Positions 20,858 to 29,570 of a stretch of DNA of 35,383 nt are shown one piece after another (the first letter of the stretch is position 1; each line of letters starts with the position of its first letter). A program made the translations under genes and the position numbers. A model generated the notes under the pieces. That model was given only the letters and a program-made list of their open reading frames with translations, was not told the origin of the DNA and ran no database searches. The stretch is taken from NCBI GenBank assembly GCA_002732805.1, contig NVSS01000027.1, positions 1-35,383 of the forward strand, given 5' to 3'. Source of the DNA: Coxiella sp. (in: g-proteobacteria). GTDB taxonomy: Bacteria > Pseudomonadota > Gammaproteobacteria > Coxiellales > Coxiellaceae.

Positions 20858-22841
20858 GATGCGACCTCTTGTCAACGGTTTGTGTAGGTGCAGGCAAGTA
20901 AAGCGGTGGCCGTGTTTTTCCTTGAGGAATGTTAGGTAGCACCGGTAAACCATCGGGTGATAACTTGCCACCCGCACGCGCATTCAATTCTTTCATGCGT
21001 AGGTAGTGGTAACTTTTCATGGTTTGTTTGTGGCGCTCGTACTGCGTATTTAAAATTATGGGTTTTAGGAAGATCATCAGATCGCGTTTTTCAATATCAC
21101 GGTTGGTGTAACTGAATAGGCGCCCTATCAGTGGAATGTCGCCAAGAATGGGCACTTTGCTTTTTTGTTTTGTCGCGGAGTGGTCTATCAAGCCGCCTAA
21201 CACTAAGATGTCATTGCTGCGCACCAACACATCGGTCGTAATTTTGCTGGTATCGATGACCGGGTTGTCATTGGTGTCGCTGGAGGACGATGTCGATACT
21301 TGTTCGAGCGAATCATCTTTTTGTAATATTTTAAGGCGTAGCATATGATTGGGGCTAATTTGTGGCGTGACCGTCAACGATAAGGTAATGTCTTTGCGTT
21401 CAATGGTATTAAACGGTACGCCTAGGTTTTGATCGCCGTTAGTATTGGCGGAATTACTATTATCGTACTCACGATTGACGAGTCCTACATTCTTACCATC
21501 AGAGATAGTTGCTTCCTGACCATTTAAGACAACAATCGATGGCGTGGATAAAATATCGGTAGAGCCATGGCTGTTGAGCGCATGAATTAATGCTTGTAAG
21601 CTGCCGCCGGCGATGAAGCCAATGCCATGATCCATTTTGAGCGCGAACGTGTTGTTGTTACTGGTGGTGCCTTGTGACCCTGCCGTGGACTGGCCCGAGT
21701 CATTGACGGTGCCCCACACGATACCCAGTTGATTCAGTAGGCTTTCATCCATTTTAACAATGATCGCTTCAACGAGTACTTGTTGTGGTTTACGATCAAG
21801 GCTTTTCACAATCTTGACAATCTCATTCATGATGTTACGCGGTGCACGTACGATGAGCGCGGTGTCATTATCCGGTTCAGCTTGCACAGAAACTTCAGAT
21901 TTAGACGCCGTCAGGGTGTTGGTGCCGGTTTTTGATTTGCTGTCTTGTTCGCCGGTTACAATTTTATTAAGGACAGGAGCCAGCTTTTTGGCGCTTAAGT
22001 AATTTAGGAAGATAACGCGGGCCGTATCGTTATTGACTTTGGCATCACGGTCCATCTGAGAAATAAGCGCTTTGGTGGTCATGATGTTATTGAGGTTGCC
22101 GCTGATCAAAATACTATTGCTAATTTTATCGGCGGCCACAGAAACATTAGGTGTTTTGCCAAGCGCACGTTCGCTGGTCTCTAATTTGCTAATCACAGAC
22201 ACTATATCGTCAGCGTTCGCATGCTTCAAGGTCATAATGGTGGTTTCATTAGCGCTGGTGCTATCCATTTTTCTGATAATGGTCACTAGGTGATTAATGT
22301 TGGCAGCAGTGCTGGCGAGGATAAGTGAGTTAGACGGCGCATAGGCAGTAATACTGCTCCACTGTGGCATCAATGGCCGCAACACGGGAATGAGCTGCAA
22401 CGCTGACACTTTGTTGATGGGAATAACCCGTACCACCAATTCATCGCCAGCCCCTGGGTGGCTACGCGATGCTGATTTGTTGTTCATGGAGTTGGCATCG
22501 ACCGTGGGGACAATTTGAATGACATGGCCGCTTGGGATCGCTGCGTAATTTAGAATTTGTAACATCGACAGATAGGCGTTGTAAAGTTCGCTTTGTGACA
22601 TCGGATGGTGTGAGACAAACGTAATCTTACCTTCCACGCGGGGGTCAATTATAAAGGTTTTGCCGGTAATCATGGAAACGGTTTGGGTGATGGCACGGAT
22701 GTCCGCGTTTTTTAAATTCCAAATCTGCGACGTTGCTTGTGTCACCGCAGGCGGTGTCACCGCTACAATAGGTAAACTAATAGCCATTAACATTGCAATC
22801 AAAAAGTGAACTATCTGCGATGTGACGTTACGTATACTCAT
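20850..22841 (-). CDS. gspD: Type II secretion system secretin D
   Basis: Signal peptide, N0-N3 domains, PQVLVEAIIVKM, VPILGDIPLIGRLFSYTNRDIEKRDLMIFLKP secretin signature. Confidence 0.97.
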   Translation of the reverse strand: MSIRNVTSQIVHFLIAMLMAISLPIVAVTPPAVTQATSQIWNLKNADIRAITQTVSMITGKTFIIDPRVEGKITFVSHHPMSQSELYNAYLSMLQILNYAAIPSGHVIQIVPTVDANSMNNKSASRSHPGAGDELVVRVIPINKVSALQLIPVLRPLMPQWSSITAYAPSNSLILASTAANINHLVTIIRKMDSTSANETTIMTLKHANADDIVSVISKLETSERALGKTPNVSVAADKISNSILISGNLNNIMTTKALISQMDRDAKVNNDTARVIFLNYLSAKKLAPVLNKIVTGEQDSKSKTGTNTLTASKSEVSVQAEPDNDTALIVRAPRNIMNEIVKIVKSLDRKPQQVLVEAIIVKMDESLLNQLGIVWGTVNDSGQSTAGSQGTTSNNNTFALKMDHGIGFIAGGSLQALIHALNSHGSTDILSTPSIVVLNGQEATISDGKNVGLVNREYDNSNSANTNGDQNLGVPFNTIERKDITLSLTVTPQISPNHMLRLKILQKDDSLEQVSTSSSSDTNDNPVIDTSKITTDVLVRSNDILVLGGLIDHSATKQKSKVPILGDIPLIGRLFSYTNRDIEKRDLMIFLKPIILNTQYERHKQTMKSYHYLRMKELNARAGGKLSPDGLPVLPNIPQGKTRPPLYLPAPTQTVDKRSHHV

Positions 22842-22872
22842 GTCTGTCCTTTAGCGCTTAGCGTATTGGACA

Positions 22873-22901
22873 ATTTTAGCATAATAAAGGTGTGTTGCTA
22901 A
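22873..22901 (-). promoter_or_regulatory. Possible sigma70 promoter for the gspD-M operon
   Basis: Minus strand TTAGCA (22901-22896), 17-nt spacer ending TGC, TAAAAT (22878-22873). Confidence 0.4.
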
Positions 22902-22913
22902 AGCTTTGATCCG

Positions 22914-23168
22914 CTAATTTTTTGGACAACATAGTTGATGTGCTTTCACCAGCCCCATCATGTTTGGTTTTGCACAGCTGTACCTACAAAGACAGCCAGA
23001 TGGAAGATCGGGAGTAGTCCTAAGTGCCTCTTCGCAAAGTTTTTCGGATGTATATTTGTTGAGTTACGTATACTTGGTCGTCGTCGGTTTCACCGGCATT
23101 GTGAAGGTAAGTGTTGTTCCAGTAAGGGCGCTAAGTGATAGTGCACGTATAGCAGTCCGTATTTTCAT
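22914..23168 (-). pseudogene. 84-codon signal-peptide plus six-cysteine peptide ORF interrupted by one in-frame TAA (nonsense or recoded)
   Basis: SD GGAGAG, ATG at 23168. Single frame: MKIRTAIRALSLSALTGTTLTFTMPVKPTTTKYT*LNKYTSEKLCEEALRTTPDLPSGCLCRYSCAKPNMMGLVKAHQLCCPKN; first stop at 23064-23066, final stop at 22914-22916. Confidence 0.45.
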
Positions 23169-23197
23169 GTGTCTCTCCAATTGAAACCGGTAATCAA

Positions 23198-23309
23198 TAT
23201 GAGGCGCTTGATATTACCTAATCTTTAGGAATAAAAGCCTACGCCGCAACGTCAAGCTATTCGTACTCATTACTAGGGTCGTGCCCTAATGTAAGAAAAG
23301 CGCCTCATA
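23198..23309 (-). ncRNA. Candidate structured RNA in the 3' UTR of the RT/membrane-protein operon
   Basis: Perfect 12-bp complementary arms TATGAGGCGCTT (23198-23209) / AAGCGCCTCATA (23298-23309), enclosing CCTAA-TCT-TTAGG (23217-23229) and TTACTAGGG-TCGTG-CCCTA(AT)GTAA (23270-23294). Confidence 0.4.
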
Positions 23310-23318
23310 GGCTATAGT

Positions 23319-25241
23319 TTAAACAAGTTGGCTGGCGTTTGCTATATGAATATCTAGTTTTTTGTCAAGACTCATAAGGTGTAGGCGATACTGCCAGATC
23401 GCAACGTGATGTGATTGCTGTGCGCAACGAAACACGACAAAAATAAGCGATAGCGTTTCTTCGCAAAGCGCAAACACATGGGGCCCGTGGTGGGGTATTG
23501 CGAATGGATGGCGTAGAAAATAATCGAGATTGCGCCAGATAGGTGTCAAGTTGCTTGATGTAAGCAGGTTCGTGTTTCGCGAATACGCACCGCTGTAATC
23601 GACTATTATTCCTGTCGGAAATTGTCTTATGAATTGCTGAACGAGCATTGATTTCGATAATGCAGGCTGTGGGCGTGGAGGCAATACGCGCTCATCACAC
23701 AGAAATTTGCCATTGCAAAAAACGTGCGTTAATTCGATAACATGGGCAGATTGCGCGCGGTAGTAAATAGTGGTGGCATCGAGAGCAATAGCGCTAACCG
23801 TATTGTCAGCGTGCTGATTCAGTTTGGTAGCAATATCACGTGCTTCTGTCAGTGTTGTATTCACCAGTGTGATTTCACGGACTGATTGCGTAGATTGTGC
23901 AAACCAAGGAGACACATAGCCCTCGTTGATAATAATGCAGTGATGTTTAAATGTCGTTATTTTTAAAATAATAATTTCGATGATGTGAATGCAGGCCAAT
24001 AGGAGGAATACATCCGTATAATTAGAAATGATGCCTTTCAAAGCAAGTAGCGTCAGTATGGCGGCGCTGCTGATAACGATGGTTTGTAAAAAGCAACGCC
24101 CTGCAAATGCTTGAATTTGAATTAAGCTGAGTAGCGTGCAGGCAGTGAAATATAGATAGAGCGATAGTGCCAAAGAAAGGCCTGGCGTCGGATAAAAAAG
24201 TGTGATGCATAAGCAGGCAAAAAGCGTCAGTGGTAATGAAATAATAAACGGAACCAGTTCTAAGTAACGATGAAATCGTTTTGATATGTTTTTGAAAATA
24301 GGGTGTGTTAATTTTTTGTAATCAAAATAAAATGTTTTTGACCAGTTAAAGCTAGCGGCAATTAGCGGTAGTAGTAAATACGAAAAATGGAGCGATTTCT
24401 GCGCTTGATGCAATGAGCGGCAGGCTAAAAATAGCATCAAGAACCCTTCTGTTTTAAGTAGTAATCCTCCCAGCGTGGATTGGATGCAATTGAAGCGTAA
24501 GCTATCTAATGCGGCTTTTAGCCGTGTGTGTTTATTGTATTTGAAGGGGTGTATGCGATGTGTATCGAGCATGCGTTGGCTAAAATGTATAGAGATCCAA
24601 AGGCTAATGAGCGCACTACTAAAGCTAGCAAACGGGAGGCTCGCGGCATGTAACAAAGGCAGAGTGATCAATAGGCTGAAGAGACTTGCAGCATCCGGCA
24701 GGAGCATGCTGTAAAAGGGGCGATAAATACGTGTAAAGGCGAACGCGCCAGAATGCAGCGTTTGGCTGATGAGGCGAATTTGTAATTGTAAGCCAATGGC
24801 GATGATGTACCACGTTGTAAGCAATGAGGTGGATTTGAATAGCGGCACAATAAGTAAGCCAATGATAAGACCACAGATAATCAGCGCGAGGTTAATCCAT
24901 TGTTTAATAAGCAAGGCGACTTTGTCTTTTTGGCGTTGCTGCATGAGCAAGCGTATTTTTTCACGCATGCATTCGAGTATTCCCCACCAAGCACCTGAGG
25001 CCATATGTGACACGATGCGTAGTAGAATGATGAAAAAAGCATTGTGGCGATTTAGAAAATGAAGAATCAAATAAAATTCAACAACGTGCGTGATGCAATC
25101 GATGAGAATTCGTGCGATGACATAGCGTAGACGATACATGAGGTAGCGGTAGGGCTGCCACATCAAAAAGCAGTTGAGCGCAGAAACCGCAGCCCGTTTT
25201 CGGTATGCTAGTGTGGCGAGTGTTTGCTCAAGCGCAATCAT
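23319..25241 (-). CDS. Polytopic membrane protein (flippase/Wzx-like) with C-terminal soluble domain, coupled to the RT
   Basis: About ten or more hydrophobic segments, then about 200 aa of soluble C-terminus. ATG at 25241 (MIALEQTLATLAYRKRAAVS) overlaps the RT stop by 14 nt; ORF start 25373 would run far into the RT. Confidence 0.65.
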   Translation of the reverse strand: MIALEQTLATLAYRKRAAVSALNCFLMWQPYRYLMYRLRYVIARILIDCITHVVEFYLILHFLNRHNAFFIILLRIVSHMASGAWWGILECMREKIRLLMQQRQKDKVALLIKQWINLALIICGLIIGLLIVPLFKSTSLLTTWYIIAIGLQLQIRLISQTLHSGAFAFTRIYRPFYSMLLPDAASLFSLLITLPLLHAASLPFASFSSALISLWISIHFSQRMLDTHRIHPFKYNKHTRLKAALDSLRFNCIQSTLGGLLLKTEGFLMLFLACRSLHQAQKSLHFSYLLLPLIAASFNWSKTFYFDYKKLTHPIFKNISKRFHRYLELVPFIISLPLTLFACLCITLFYPTPGLSLALSLYLYFTACTLLSLIQIQAFAGRCFLQTIVISSAAILTLLALKGIISNYTDVFLLLACIHIIEIIILKITTFKHHCIIINEGYVSPWFAQSTQSVREITLVNTTLTEARDIATKLNQHADNTVSAIALDATTIYYRAQSAHVIELTHVFCNGKFLCDERVLPPRPQPALSKSMLVQQFIRQFPTGIIVDYSGAYSRNTNLLTSSNLTPIWRNLDYFLRHPFAIPHHGPHVFALCEETLSLIFVVFRCAQQSHHVAIWQYRLHLMSLDKKLDIHIANASQLV

Positions 25242-26574
25242 TAATAAGCTGCTTATTTTTAATGGTGAGTATCGATATGAGGCCGTAATGATGTCGTAAT
25301 GTTTGATACGGGAGGTAACGAAACGCTTTTGCAGATTTGACGCCAGTGACGCATTTAGCGATTTCAAGTGCAATCAGATAATCCATCTGTTTAAGCGTAT
25401 GGCGATCATTAATACGGCGAATGTCGTTCGTTATGGCATGTTGAGTGAGCCATGTGTCATTGGTCAGAAGGTTGCTGATCATATGGCAAATGCCGTGTAT
25501 TTTTTGTGGCTTAGTATGGTGTTGCAATAATTTTGCGGTTGTGTGGATACGACAGCGTATGTCACAAATCAGCTGATGTAATTTATTGTGTTTGAATGTG
25601 ATCGTGGCGGTGGCATTAATGCAGATTCCTAAGTAAGTGATTGCAGAGCACCCTTTAAATTGGGGGTCATCACACGGGCGCCCAGGAATAGACAGGTAGG
25701 TCAGGTGTTCTTTTTCAGCTTTAATAGTTAATCCTAGTGAAGCGCAATCGTTGCGAATAACGCTTTTTTGTTGCAGTACGATATCTTTATTGGGGTGTGA
25801 AAATATAATATCATCCCCGAAGCGGCTATAAGCACCACCGGGTAGTGCGTTTAGTTTGTGATCAAGTGCCGACAAGTAGAGATTGGCAATAAACGCCGTC
25901 AGCGGTGTTCCCATTGGTGTGCCCTGCTGCAAAGGCATGGGCGTAGGACTATTGTCTCGTTGAACATAGGGTCGGATAGCCGCTTTGATGAGTGCTTTAT
26001 GATAAGGCGTGATATCCATGGTGTCATAAACCGAATCAAGTAAGGCCCAAAGTGGGGCTTTATCATGTGTCGGAATGCTATCGGTGTAATTACAAAGGTC
26101 GGTTTGATAACTATAAAGATCAACGCGCTTGTTATGTGTCTGTTGCCGAATGTAGTTTGCAAAGTAATGGGTGGCCTGTTGGGCAGAATTGCCTTTGCGA
26201 TAACTGAATAGCTGGTTCGAAAATTGAGGGTCGTAATGCTGCATCAAGTGCTGATGTAAGATGCGCTGAACGATATAGTCCATGACGGGCAGAGGGAATA
26301 TAGTGCGTACCTTATCGCCGATCTTTATTGTTTTTTGAGAGAGTGGCGAAAACAGGTACGCTTCTTTTTTAAGTAATGCCGCCATCTTTTTGCTGAGTTT
26401 CTTTTTATGCATCAGGATGTCAGCCAGTGTAAGATCAGCAAAGACGATCTTGCGACGCTTGTGGGGCGCTTGCCATGTGCGGGCAATATACTCAAACTCA
26501 GCTAAAATCCGCTTGTAGCATGTGAGCTCTGATTGGAGTGGCACGTTAACCTTCTTTCCCTGGCAAGTGGTCAA
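25228..26574 (-). CDS. Reverse transcriptase (RNA-directed DNA polymerase), group II-like fingers/palm without recognisable maturase or HNH domain
   Basis: PLPVMDYIVQRILHQHL...FSYRKGNSAQQA; LQQGTPMGTPLTAFIANLYLSALD; catalytic YSRFGDDIIF; ITYLGICI. ORF start is TTG (26574); GTG at 26544 after AAGAAGG is the better start. Confidence 0.88.
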   Translation of the reverse strand: MTTCQGKKVNVPLQSELTCYKRILAEFEYIARTWQAPHKRRKIVFADLTLADILMHKKKLSKKMAALLKKEAYLFSPLSQKTIKIGDKVRTIFPLPVMDYIVQRILHQHLMQHYDPQFSNQLFSYRKGNSAQQATHYFANYIRQQTHNKRVDLYSYQTDLCNYTDSIPTHDKAPLWALLDSVYDTMDITPYHKALIKAAIRPYVQRDNSPTPMPLQQGTPMGTPLTAFIANLYLSALDHKLNALPGGAYSRFGDDIIFSHPNKDIVLQQKSVIRNDCASLGLTIKAEKEHLTYLSIPGRPCDDPQFKGCSAITYLGICINATATITFKHNKLHQLICDIRCRIHTTAKLLQHHTKPQKIHGICHMISNLLTNDTWLTQHAITNDIRRINDRHTLKQMDYLIALEIAKCVTGVKSAKAFRYLPYQTLRHHYGLISILTIKNKQLINDCA

Positions 26575-26608
26575 TGGTTATCATGCTACATTGTGGCGCC
26601 GAATACTA

Positions 26609-26636
26609 TAAAAAAAACGCCGCAAGAAGCGGCGTT
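26609..26636 (-). terminator. Rho-independent terminator of the 26663 gene, upstream of the RT
   Basis: Minus strand AAAACGCCGC-TTCTTG-CGGCGTTTTTTTT. Confidence 0.85.
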
Positions 26637-26662
26637 TTAGATGGTGTTTCCTGCGTGCTATT

Positions 26663-29257
26663 TTACGTTATGCGATTGACTGGATTTTTGTAGTATTGTT
26701 GTAGTTGATACATAAACCAGTTGCCGTCAGGTGTATTAGCGAAGGTATCGGGATCGCTTGTTTTATTGAGCACAGGCGAGCTCGCTGTAATAGGATGCGC
26801 ATGCGTTGACGAACCCACACCCGCACCAAACAGTATGGCAGCGACGTGGGCGTTAGCAGCACCTTGCATGTGGCTATTCCAGGTAACGTTCGATCCTGAT
26901 GTCGTGACACCGCTTTCATTATCTGGGCAGGCAAAGAAAGGCATTTTTTGACCACCTACGTGACAGGTTGTCGCTTCGTTAGACGCTGCTGTGTGCGCGG
27001 TTGACGGCGTACCTACCGTAAATTTTTCACCTAAGAAATACGGTGCAGAGCTGCCTTCATAAAGGGTAGACACGTCTTTCAGATTAAGAAAGGGTGCGCC
27101 TGTATAAGGCGATGATGTTTGGTTGCCGTTTAAATGACCAACCGGTAGCTGCCATAAAACGATCGGCAAGTTAGTAACGCCGGATTGATTGGGATAAGCG
27201 AGGTTGCTGGCAAATGCGACGTAGTTATCATATAGATTGGCATTCCAGAACCAATAGGATTCAACAGGACTGTTTGCATCTTGTGCATGAAAACCAGCAC
27301 CATCAAGTCCGTACTTATCAATTGAAATAAATGAATTATCCCAAGGTTGTGGTGTTGCGCTCGGACGAATACCTAAGCTTTGACCTTGAGCAGCGAGCTC
27401 TTTGGCATCTTTAACAGCAAGTGCGCGAGAGCTATGAATGATGCCAGGCGCTACGTTGTCAGGTGATGCCCATAGGTTCATCTGCCATCCAACAACGGCT
27501 GTGCTACCCGAGTATTTCCACAAAACATAGTTAACAGCTTGTACAAACCCTTGTAACGTATTAGGGAAGTTATGTTTCGACTGATCCACTAACGCTGTTT
27601 GAGGTGGTATGTTTTGTGTTTGTGAATAAGGCACATTGATAGTTGATGGATCAAGCGGCGCTTGTAATTTGTAAATAGCGGCAAGACCCGCAGCAGGCAT
27701 CGTCACCGGCTTTTTCAAGTCATGTAACATATAGCCCAGCATATCAGGTTCGATGATGAAGCCAACAGGCGAATTTCCTGCTTCACGATGTGCTATTTGA
27801 GCCGCTTGTGCGAGATGAGAAAAGTATTTGCTCATAAAAGCAGGGTCTTGCAAGTTGTTATAAATGTGTTGTTGGTTATCTTGGCCACCATTCACATTGT
27901 ATTCTACAAAGAAAGGTGTCTGACCCAATTTAAGTCCATTATCGACGAAGTTTTGTTCGCGACTCGCCCAGCCATCTGGATTACCATTAGACCATTGATT
28001 AAGGTAGATATAGCGAATATCAACACGGCGGTTTTTATCAGGTGTACTGGAATCAAAATGGCGCCAATAGTTGATTGCATCGGAGTTGTCTTCCGTCATT
28101 GAGCCCATTGCAACGTAGTTTGGCAACGTATCATTAAGTCGTTGAGCAGGTGTCAGTTTGGTAGGGTCTGTTGTGAATTCAGGATTGATAATAGTGAAAC
28201 CAACGTAGCGCACATTACCGTTTGTATCGGTGATGCGTAAGGACGTACGTCCAGGCACGGTCGATTTTGCAGTCACTGTAAATGAACCGGTCGCATCTGT
28301 TTGTGTAGGAGCACTCGTGAATAACCCAGGGTTACTCCATGCTAACGTAAATATTTTGCTATTACCCGCCACTTTGCTAGCGTCTGCTAGGTTAAATTTA
28401 AACGCTGTGCTTGCCGCATTAATGATAACATTGGGCGCTTGCGACATGTCTGTATCAGCAGTCGTTTTTCCAGCTGAGGCAGGATCTTGTTTGATTGAAA
28501 TCGGTGATAGTGTGGCGCCTTTAGGTGCCAAATTGACATCGAAATCTTTAAGGGTTTGTCCCGTTTCATTCGTGAGAACTAAGTGGTATTTGTGTTTGGT
28601 AATGGTAGTAGGACCAAATTCAAGGTCTGCAACTTGTTGTGCTGTACTACCTTTTGAATAGTTTGGAAATGTGTAGCTATGGGTGCACGTTGTTGGGATT
28701 GTGGCCGTACCTGTTGTCGGTATGAGACCAAGACATATTTTTTGACCGTCTTGGAAGACATCAAGGTATTGTGCATTTATGCCATACCACATGCGGTATT
28801 GTATATGGCCGTATTCTTTGCCAATGGTTGGCTTACGCGCAGCAGAATCCGTTGCTGGTGTAATGAGTAACGTTGATGGCGCAACAGGCTGCCCAGGTTT
28901 TCCTGGCGTTGGGCCAGGCGGTGGTGTGGGGCTGGGTGGTGGTTTAGGTGTTGCGGATGAAATGCCCACGGTAATTGTTTTTGGCTGAGGCGTGCCATAG
29001 GCTGCCGTATAGGACATATCAATTGTTTTGCTAGCCCAGTCAGCCCATGCAGTGGCGCTACTACCCTTAGGTGCCGTGCTTGGCAGCGTCACATGAAGTG
29101 TTGCACTTAGTGCAAAGGGATCGGCTGTCGAGGTTACATACGAGCTAGTGGATTTTTGTGTAAACGTAATTTGAGTGGGTGCAGCAGGTGCAGCCGCAAA
29201 AATTGATGCAGATGACAGTGCTAAGACGGGTATAATAATACTCGGTAACTTTTTCAT
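26663..29257 (-). CDS. Large secreted protein, possible glycoside-hydrolase-like fold; candidate T2SS substrate
   Basis: Signal peptide MKKLPSIIIPVLALSSASIFAAAPAA; Pro-rich linker PKPPPSPTPPPGPTPGKPGQP; barrel-like GFIIEPDMLGYML and VVGWQMNLWASPD segments. Confidence 0.7.
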   Translation of the reverse strand: MKKLPSIIIPVLALSSASIFAAAPAAPTQITFTQKSTSSYVTSTADPFALSATLHVTLPSTAPKGSSATAWADWASKTIDMSYTAAYGTPQPKTITVGISSATPKPPPSPTPPPGPTPGKPGQPVAPSTLLITPATDSAARKPTIGKEYGHIQYRMWYGINAQYLDVFQDGQKICLGLIPTTGTATIPTTCTHSYTFPNYSKGSTAQQVADLEFGPTTITKHKYHLVLTNETGQTLKDFDVNLAPKGATLSPISIKQDPASAGKTTADTDMSQAPNVIINAASTAFKFNLADASKVAGNSKIFTLAWSNPGLFTSAPTQTDATGSFTVTAKSTVPGRTSLRITDTNGNVRYVGFTIINPEFTTDPTKLTPAQRLNDTLPNYVAMGSMTEDNSDAINYWRHFDSSTPDKNRRVDIRYIYLNQWSNGNPDGWASREQNFVDNGLKLGQTPFFVEYNVNGGQDNQQHIYNNLQDPAFMSKYFSHLAQAAQIAHREAGNSPVGFIIEPDMLGYMLHDLKKPVTMPAAGLAAIYKLQAPLDPSTINVPYSQTQNIPPQTALVDQSKHNFPNTLQGFVQAVNYVLWKYSGSTAVVGWQMNLWASPDNVAPGIIHSSRALAVKDAKELAAQGQSLGIRPSATPQPWDNSFISIDKYGLDGAGFHAQDANSPVESYWFWNANLYDNYVAFASNLAYPNQSGVTNLPIVLWQLPVGHLNGNQTSSPYTGAPFLNLKDVSTLYEGSSAPYFLGEKFTVGTPSTAHTAASNEATTCHVGGQKMPFFACPDNESGVTTSGSNVTWNSHMQGAANAHVAAILFGAGVGSSTHAHPITASSPVLNKTSDPDTFANTPDGNWFMYQLQQYYKNPVNRIT

Positions 29258-29304
29258 ATTACGGCCTCTTGGGTCAGGATGCGTCCCTTACGACAAAGCA
29301 AATC

Positions 29305-29346
29305 CTGCATAATTCCTTATGCAGAGCAGGTACTTAGCCCCCCCCC
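29305..29346 (-). promoter_or_regulatory. 5' leader element: G9 tract plus hairpin upstream of the 26663-29257 gene
   Basis: CCTCAGGGGGGGGG (G9 at 29338-29346) followed on minus by CTGCATAA-GGAA-TTATGCAG (29305-29324). Confidence 0.45.
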
Positions 29347-29508
29347 TGAGGTATTAAGGCAAATTATATACATACAGCCTTAGGGAAACATTAAATGAAC
29401 ACATGAAAAGTGTAACTATGTGTAACCAAGCCACATTATAACCTATTGATTTATATAAAATACATCGTAACTCATTGAATTTAACATGTTATTGAATGCC
29501 GCCACTAG

Positions 29509-29536
29509 TTGGTTAATTTAAAAGAATATGTATAAT
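29509..29536 (+). promoter_or_regulatory. Possible sigma70 promoter for the 29571 gene
   Basis: TTGGTT, 16-nt spacer, TATAAT. Confidence 0.45.
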
Positions 29537-29570
29537 CATTGAATAATTACATCATGCTACTGGGGGAAAT

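Noticed and set aside
18211-22293. Plus-strand ORFs across gspF-gspE-gspD
   Set aside because: Antisense to well-supported T2SS genes; low-complexity compositions typical of shadow frames.
22935-23184. Plus-strand ORFs of 67 and 74 aa between gspD and the membrane protein
   Set aside because: No SD. The minus-strand Cys-rich frame with SD and signal peptide explains this region better.
25228-26574. RT as part of a group II intron, retron or diversity-generating retroelement
   Set aside because: No maturase/HNH domain or domain V seen; motif is QGTPMGTP rather than the DGR SQ signature; no retron msr/msd-like element within the short upstream gap. Computational classification is still needed.
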